Shown here: positions 57,395-64,000 of the stretch, one piece after another
Layout: every line of letters starts with the position of its first letter
Position numbering within the stretch: position 1 is the first letter of the stretch
Source of the DNA: Acanthochlamys bracteata
Lineage: Eukaryota; Streptophyta; Magnoliopsida; Pandanales; Velloziaceae
Length of the DNA stretch: 64,000 bases
Reading direction: 5' to 3'
NCBI GenBank assembly: GCA_019914995.1
Contig: CM034127.1
Location: 12,870,269-12,934,268 of the forward strand
The notes under the pieces: generated by a model
Databases searched by the model: none
The model's input: only the letters and a program-made list of their open reading frames with translations
What the model was told of the DNA's origin: nothing
Program-made: the position numbers and the translations under genes

Positions 57395-59613
57395 CTACAA
57401 GGTTTTCTTGCTAGAGAATAAGTGCTTCTTTACATAAGTTAGGATAGGAGTTGGCAGTATATGGAAGTATGTTACAAATGAAAGGTACAGACAACTCAAT
57501 ACTGTATAAACTTTAAACCAAAAAGATGAAAAAAGTGTAAGGTATATGAACAGAAGTGTCAAAGTGATCACTATAACAGTCCTTAATAGGCAAATAAACA
57601 TTGAGAGTTCTCCCTCGGTTCCTTGGTTAGGAAACTTCCCGGATGTATTGAAGTTGCAGAGGAGCTCGTCCTTGATCCTGAATCTCTCGATCAGCCAATC
57701 AGCTGCCTCACCTTCGGACTCTGGGATCTCATGGAGTGATATACGTTGGACATGAATATGGACCTCTGAAGGATCCACACCAAATACATTGTCCATGAAA
57801 ACAGGACATCGATGCTTGTATGCAATTGTTATGTCATAAACTGCAGTCAGCAGAAGCTCAAGTTTAATTCAGTAATCCCTGAGCACCAGAATAAGTAGGA
57901 GAAAACATAATAATGAAAGGCCATGTGCTAGTATTAGTGAAATGCAAAATCGTAATGCTACATAGGCTTACAAGCTTTACCAAAATTAACAATTTTAGAA
58001 GAAATGACTAGAAAGCAATTTGTTCTAAACAGATGTGGCATGCAATCACTAGGTATATATGCATCTCAAGGTATTCTCGTGGTACACCAACATGCATTAA
58101 AAATATAATTCAGCAACCAACTTTTAAAAGTAAATATATAATAAATTTTAAGGAGTTAAAAAGCCCACGTCAGAAATGACAGCGGACGAATTTGCTCCAT
58201 CTAAGTAGAGACTATCACCTAGTTAAGCTGCAATGACAAAATGTTACAGTGAGTTTAGAGTTTAACATTTGCCGGATCATCTATGGCACTTGCAAATAAC
58301 TATAACACAAGCGATGGAAAAAAAAATCAAAACAAATGCATAGGAAAAGAATTAACCTGCATCCAGAGAATTCCTTAATGCTTCCAAACAAGCATGAAAT
58401 CCTTTTGTTTTAGGAAGAAGTACATGCTGGAGGACGGGCAATCCATGATCAGCTGCAAATTGTTGGCTCCTTATGCATTTCTGTTCACTTTACAGATAGA
58501 TGGTTGTGTCAAACCAAATGTACAGAAGCAAAAGCTCTGTCTTCTTTTTAAGATGATAAAGATATTTCGAAATAATAGCACTTAAGTTCTTGGGCGACTC
58601 TTACTGTAGGGCAATGGAAAACGACAATTCAGTAGTAACATGATGACAAGCGGTCATATTTAAATAACTATAAACAACTATGTAATTAAGAAGACGTGAA
58701 ATCATGCATAGCTGCACACAATATGTGGAAAGCAAAGATTTAGTCTTCTCATAGTGTGATTACGACAACAAGCAAAGCAATAATAGCAAATCACGAAATT
58801 GATATATCAGCCAGCAGACTCAAAAGTTCTAAAACAATATTGAAAATATTTATTCAATAATTGGAGACCAGGAACATTACCAATCATTCGTTGCATTAAG
58901 TGAGGCAGTTGGTTGTAGAATGAAAATGCTTTTCATTTGAGTCAACCATTGTCATCCTAAATTGTGCCAAAGAAGAAAGACCATTTAACTTACGTGTAAT
59001 CAGTCCCCTCCGGGAAAACGGCAAGCCAAAGAGGATCTTGAGGGTCCTTGAAGGTTGCAAGTTTACTCAGCATGTTCAGCTCATCAACATCCCACTTCCT
59101 TTCGACGGAGATAAACTCAAAAATGTGAAATCCCCAACCAAATATAGGTAACTTCATCAAGCTGCTTTTAAGGATATACTTAATATATCCTAAATGACCT
59201 TTCCTCAATGCCAAATCCCACAAGTACATCCAGTCAACTTCTGTTCTGTGGTTAGCGAAAAGTAACACTCGTTCCTTCTGAGGCACAGTTTCTCCAGAAA
59301 ATATAACCTTTGTCTTGTTTATTATCTCGAAAAGAAAGGGCCACATGGATAGCCATGTTCCAAACAACAACGATGTTGCCTTTCTACTGTAATGTATGCT
59401 GAAAAGCCGTAGTACAAGAGTGGTGACAGGAGCCCAATAAACTAGCATCATAAAAGCAGTTGAAAGCAAAGTTAACAAACACAACAGTCCCCTGAATATT
59501 CTCCATGTAGTTAGTGGGCGGTGTCTAGGAGCATTTGTTGAACTTTGAGGTTCACAACTAATTTTCTGATTTACATTCAAAATCTTGTTTCTGGTTGCGG
59601 TTGAACCATTCAT
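57395..59613 (-). CDS. LPAT: 1-acyl-sn-glycerol-3-phosphate acyltransferase, LPAT4/5 type
   Basis: Three coding exons on the minus strand, 58994-59613, 58357-58487 and 57395-57840, give 398 residues with consistent phase. The middle exon uses an acceptor inside a run that offers two AGs; only CTGTAAAG-TGAACAG keeps the frame (TEQKCIRSQ). PlsC motifs are intact: NHRTEVD at 121-127 (catalytic His122, Asp127) and FPEGTD at 200-205. LPKTKGF and MDNVFG follow in exons 2 and 3. Membrane segments are at about 40-60 and 80-100 and in the long hydrophobic C-terminus. The protein should make phosphatidic acid from lysophosphatidic acid in the ER. The ATG at 59613 is the first in frame; a 5' untranslated exon near 61090-61240, ending GGTAAG-gtaatc, is possible. 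Confidence 0.92.
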
Positions 59614-62194
59614 GCTTGGGTTTATGCTTCCTTCAAATACCAAGAAATTATACACTTCAGCACCCAGAGAGCTGTCAGATCACAGAGTTAAGCGGGACCA
59701 CAAATGTGCTGCACAATGTCGCAAGGAAAGAGGAATCAATATTCATGGAAGCATTAAGGACAAACTCATACAAATGAGAAGCTTATCAGCTGGCCAATAT
59801 TTGAAGTATATAAACACAGACGATTAAGACAGCTTTTAAGTAGTATGAATCAACTTGCTCTATGTTCCCTTTTCGCTAACATACTAAAATAAAAAACTTT
59901 CAAAGATCTAATACAGTAAATAAACTTGGAGGTGGATGAAAGTTTTCATCCTGTAAATTCAACAATTTTTTCTATTAGTTTATCCATTTGGAATACAGCC
60001 ATATCGGCATCTGCTGAGAAGGTCCTAACGATGAGCTGCAATTTATAATATGAGCATTTTCAACAGCAGAACTGAGTAAATACGTCACTCCCAATATTTT
60101 CAAGATTTACATTGGACCCTGAAGAGATAGCAAAGCTAGACCACCAATCTGGGTGTCAATAGCTTGGTAAATAGCTATTGTAGTAGTGCATGTTTGGGGA
60201 CATCTCAAATTCATTGTTGTATTTTCTTTTCTCGACCGTAAAGAAACTTTTGCAATATTATGTAGCTAGGGCTTAGATAGTAGTAGTGCCCAAACAGCTT
60301 GACAGCTAAAAAAGTTCCAGCTTTATTTCCTAATAGGATATATGTGCCATTAACCACAGTTAAAAAGAGGTGGACTTCAGTTTCCAACTTTACTCAACCG
60401 AGTTTGACTAGCTTTTGTTAGCCTGTCATTGCCTGCAAGCATGAGCTTGGGTTTATGTTGAAGCTAACTTTCTTGGCTCAACAAAAAACTAAAACTTGGA
60501 AGTCTAAACTTAGCTTAGTTATTATTATAATCCCCATTTTGGTAGATATTAGTTTGCATTCAAAAGTCGTCCTGTTTATAGACATCCTACTCCATAATCC
60601 ATGACGACAAACAACAGAGCTACAATTTTCAAACCCCAATGGATTACTACGAGATTCAAAAGTAACTATTAAATCCAACTTTCCAACCTCCGACAAACAA
60701 CACCTTCATTCAGAGCATATACACGGACCAAGTAATGCAATTAAGGCGGGAAAAACGAAGGAAAACTCAACATACGTACGTTTATTCAAATCATACCGGA
60801 TAAGAAAGTTAGTAGAAATCTCAACAATCCCCAAAACAAACCAACAACGTCATTAATATCAAACGAAGACAAATTCAAGTATTCAACAAAAACTTAGTTA
60901 AGAACTTCAATCATTAACCTACTCTTATCAATACTAATGAATCAAAGTTAAACAAAATCCACTCCCAAACTTCTAATAAACAAATAAATCTGAATTCCTG
61001 TTCTTCTACAGATCTGGCACCACCTCAATCAAATAAACAAATCGGACAATGAAAAGACACGATGAGGAAAAAAGATAGAGATTACCTTACCACCTTTCCG
61101 AATCTAACTAAGGTTTCTGTAGATTTCACAACTGATTCATAGCAATTCTCAAGATTATAGATTCAATTTTTTATTAAGGAAAAAACAAAAACTTCAAAAC
61201 CAAGAAAAGAAAGAGAGAAACGTTTGATACCACAAGTTGGACTAGTAGGCAGCGGCAGTGGCAACATTCTTCTGAGTTTCTGCCACGTCATCAAGCTAAC
61301 AACCGTTGATTCTTTCATATTCAATGGGCCAGTCTTATATGGGCCTTAGTACGCTTATTGGGCTAGAGTGAATGGTGTATTAACAAGTTTTAAAAATTAT
61401 AGGGGCTGAATGAAAAATTAACATAAAATTAATTACAAATTCGTTAAAACGTTTCTAGTTTCCGATAAATTGACTCCCTCTTTATTGTTACCTCTGTGAC
61501 CGTCTCCGATTAAGAACAAGGTAGTCGTCTACCTTTCTTTCTACCTTTCTTTCTTTCTATCAATTTTCTTTGATTTAAATTAGAATTCGAATTTATTTTT
61601 AATTCTTTGAAACTTTTATGTTTCATACTGGTTTAATCTCTGATGCTATGATCTTGTTTCTTTTTCATTTCTACGATTCATGAAGTTTTTTTCAAAGAAC
61701 TTTTGGCAAAAAAATTTGTAAGTCTTTTGGTTTTAAATCTTTCCTGATTGAAAGTTTGTGTTCTGGTTACCCACATTGAGAGTCTGCTGCAATTTTAGGT
61801 TGTTTGTTTCCGTTGTTCCAACATTGGTTTTGGTTCTCGGTTGGGTTGTGATCTAAACATTCGTTCTTTTTCTCTTCTTTTCTTTTTCTTTTTTTTAATT
61901 TTTTGCGGGAGACCTGTTTCCATTAAACTTTTTGAGATGTCTATTTTTCAATTACGTGAATTTATTTCAATGATAATTCATAGGAAACGAACTCTTTGTT
62001 TGGTGTAGGTGTTAATGGTTATTCTCAACAATCAAATTGCATTTGCAGTAATCTACAAATCTATATCATGGAAGTATATAAAAAATATAGTGGTAGAAAT
62101 TGCCGATACTTTATATCTCAGTACAAAAGTGTGAAATTTGTCTTTGAGATTCATAGTTGTTGTGAGTTGTACAGCAACTGGATCCTTTGACGCA
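59614..62194. other. Upstream region of LPAT and of the RMA-like pseudogene
   Basis: No coding gene is supported. The left part probably contains the 5' untranslated intron of LPAT (acceptor candidate CTGACAG near 59674 on the minus strand, donor candidate near 61087). The right part (about 61480-62190) looks like the old promoter and 5' intron of the RING pseudogene (CAAG-gtagtc near 61520). The two genes were apparently divergently transcribed. Confidence 0.45.
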
Positions 62195-62858
62195 ATGATG
62201 AGTGGCAGCGTATTTGGGGATTCGGGGCACCCGACAAGTTCCAGCAGTGGTGGTGACAACAATAATACTGGCAGCTTTGAGTGCAAAATCTATCTTGAGC
62301 CAGCACAGGATCCGATTATTATAGTTTGTGGCCATTTGTTCTGCTAGCCTTGCCTCTATAGATGGCTACATGGCGACTCACAGTCACACGAGTCCCTGTT
62401 TATAAGGCTTTGATTGAAAATGACAAGCTTGTCTCTCTTTATGGCCATGGCAAGAATTCTACTGATATCCAGGTCCATACCTGGCAGCAGCATACTAAAC
62501 TGCCCTACAGGGCAGCGGCCTCCTACTGCCCCCCATCTTGATCCAAACCATGAACCACAGCTGAATCTGTGGTTCATGCGTGGTGGAATTCCTGTTGGTG
62601 GCATGAGAGCCTGTGGTTCATGGGTGGTGGAATCCCTGTTGGTGGCATGAGATTTGGAAATTATACTTTTTCTGCCCTTTTAGGCGGAATGACCCTGGTG
62701 CTTTTATGGGCAGCTGCTGGTTGTCCATATTGGGTATGCTAGTTCATTCTATGGTGGGCATGCACAAGGTTTCCCTCAGACAATACATCACGCAAGAGAA
62801 TCAAGATTACATTCTTAAGAGCATACTGGTGATTGTGTTCATTTTTGTTACCTTCTAA
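62195..62858 (+). pseudogene. RMA-type RING membrane-anchor E3 ubiquitin ligase pseudogene
   Basis: The start (ATG 62195), a Ser/Gly-rich N-terminus and the RING block FECKIYLEPAQDP ... CGHLFC are readable. The second zinc Cys is Tyr (CKIY for the usual CxxC), and a TAG follows CGHLFC where Trp is expected. The next pieces (PCLY, WLHGDSQSH, then ALIENDKLVSLYGHGKNSTD) need two frame changes. The Pro-rich stretch with RPPTAP and the C-terminal QENQDYILKSI plus hydrophobic tail are in yet other frames, ending at TAA 62856-62858. A 44-base tandem duplication (62567-62654) lies in the Gly/Met-rich part. Intact relatives are ER-anchored E3 ligases; this copy cannot make one. Confidence 0.85.
62567..62654 (+). 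repeat. Tandem 44-bp duplication inside the RING pseudogene
   Basis: Two adjacent 44-base units beginning CTGTGGTTCATG and ending GGTGGCATGAGA-- (62567-62610 and 62611-62654) differ at only a few positions. Since 44 is not a multiple of three, the duplication itself shifts the frame. Confidence 0.8.
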
Positions 62859-64000
62859 TTTTTCTATCTAGGTAACACACGCCATCACTGAAAGGTTATT
62901 GCTTGTTGATCTCATCTTGGAGGTAGCATACATACATCAAGTTGATTAATCCAGTGCATACACATTGGCAAGGTAAAGATATTATGTAAACGTTCAGATG
63001 TTCTCAGTTAATTGTTAAAGAAACAAAAGACATGCGCATCTGTTCATGTAAGATTTACTGACGTCTTTGATTTGAATTCAATTTTTTCTTTATACAAATA
63101 TGATGAAACATATTCTAACAAAGTGCGGTGTGTCGGTATGCTTGCATTACCATTTTATTGATGTGAATTCATTTTACTGGAAGAATTTTACTGCTTATTT
63201 GATGTTTCAGCTTCAAAACCTTGCTGTAGCCTTCCATGTTTTGTTTCTGGAGATTAGCTTGAAGCAGAAGCTGCTTGTACTATGCAAAACGAAAATTGAA
63301 GGAACTGGAGGCTCTTTCTTTTCATATCTTATGATGATGCTTTTCTTTGTGAAAATTTACCTGCACTTAACTTTCGTAGTAAATTTTCCATAGAGAACTT
63401 TTTAATCACAAAACTGTAGCATCTCATTTTTAAGGTATGGTATAAAGGAACACACACTAGAAGAACCTGTACGAAGTATTTGAGCTTGTTACACTAAGAA
63501 GTTTGGTATATACAACAAAGACTCCGAATCTTCTTATCAATTTGGAATAATGTGTACAAACAAAACAATATCAAGCGTACATATAATAGACTAGGCCGTC
63601 ATTCATGAACTAGTTTTTGGCTGAGATTAGTGATTGATTCCCCACGCATTCACAATCGATATTTACATGATGTATATGGTTTAATGAATACAGATACATA
63701 TATTACAAAAAGCAATAAGATTTTCTTGAAAGATGATATTCCTAAACTATTTTGCTATATGATTTCCGGTGTTGTCCTTTGAAAGGGATACTGCATTTGT
63801 TGAACCCTTCGGTCCCTTCCTATTTGTGGCGACTTGTAATCCTAAGCTTCCCAGATTTGGAAGATGAAGCTGAGCGGTTTCAGTGAAGACAGATTGCTGT
63901 GAACATCATATGCAATGCCAAAATATTGCAGCTTGCAACCTCTGCTGGGTGGTGAGCAGCAAGGTCACAGAAGCATCGCATTGAAAGGTGTTGGCGTGTT
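62859..64000. other. Right edge, no gene identified
   Basis: The first part is the 3' flank of the RING pseudogene. The open frame 63100-63393 is hydrophobic but matches no family I know. The last 250 bases are less AT-rich and could hold the end of a minus-strand gene entering from the right, but no exon could be supported on either strand. Confidence 0.4.

Noticed and set aside
63100..63393. 97-codon hydrophobic open frame near the right edge
   Set aside because: No family resemblance or splice context; hydrophobicity follows from T-rich composition.
1..64000. tRNA and rRNA genes
   Set aside because: No cloverleaf with conserved A and B boxes and no ribosomal sequence was noticed on either strand by eye. 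A tRNAscan-SE and Rfam run would settle this.

Overview
The window reads as nuclear DNA of a flowering plant, most likely a eudicot. It is AT-rich, genes are split by many short GT-AG introns, intergenic DNA is full of small transposon relics, and every recognisable protein belongs to a plant family. The species cannot be named from the sequence. All exon models below were built by hand by matching conserved protein blocks to splice sites and checking reading phase across every junction.

Positions 3.6-36.2 kb hold a head-to-tail tandem array, all on the + strand, of serine carboxypeptidase-like (SCPL, peptidase family S10) genes of the plant acyltransferase clade. Five copies have complete 14-exon models: A 4289-7941, B 8579-12302, C 12759-16397, D 22866-26650 and E 32270-36249. 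Between them lie broken copies: P1 (exons 1-2 only, 3591-4003), P2 (16974-18615), P3 (27123-31329) and a trace of exons 1-2 near 31.7 kb. All five intact copies keep the Ser-Asp-His triad and carry WLTGGPG and HTAPE blocks, which are typical of glucose-ester-dependent acyltransferases rather than true carboxypeptidases. Related enzymes work in the vacuole and transfer acyl groups from 1-O-acyl-glucose to a second metabolite. Here the acyl group and acceptor are unknown. The copies differ near the active site: A has GDSLAG and C-T-A-F, C has GDSYGG, and D has lost the usual intron-5 donor.

The right half is ordinary single-copy gene space. It contains a decayed GT14-type glycosyltransferase (37515-38250, +), a seven-helix PAQR/HHP membrane receptor-like gene (38660-41453, -), and an 8 kb AT-rich transposon-strewn gap. 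It continues with a 17-exon leishmanolysin-like M8 metalloprotease with EGF-like repeats (49920-55564, +), a thaumatin-like PR-5 protein (56018-56950, -) and an LPAT4/5-type acyltransferase (57395-59613, -). A degenerate RMA-type RING E3 ligase follows (62195-62858, +).

Several mobile elements could be delimited to the base by target-site duplications. They are a miniature LTR retrotransposon (TRIM) inside P3 with 5-bp TSD AAGGT, a related solo LTR inside P2 with TSD AAACT, and a family of about 260-bp Tourist-like MITEs flanked by TAA/TTA. A CACTA-like element with fold-back arms lies between P2 and D. The SCPL array is therefore a site of repeated duplication, partial deletion and transposon insertion, with a handful of intact acyltransferases surviving. 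No clearly undescribed system was found; the array is the most promising object in the window.
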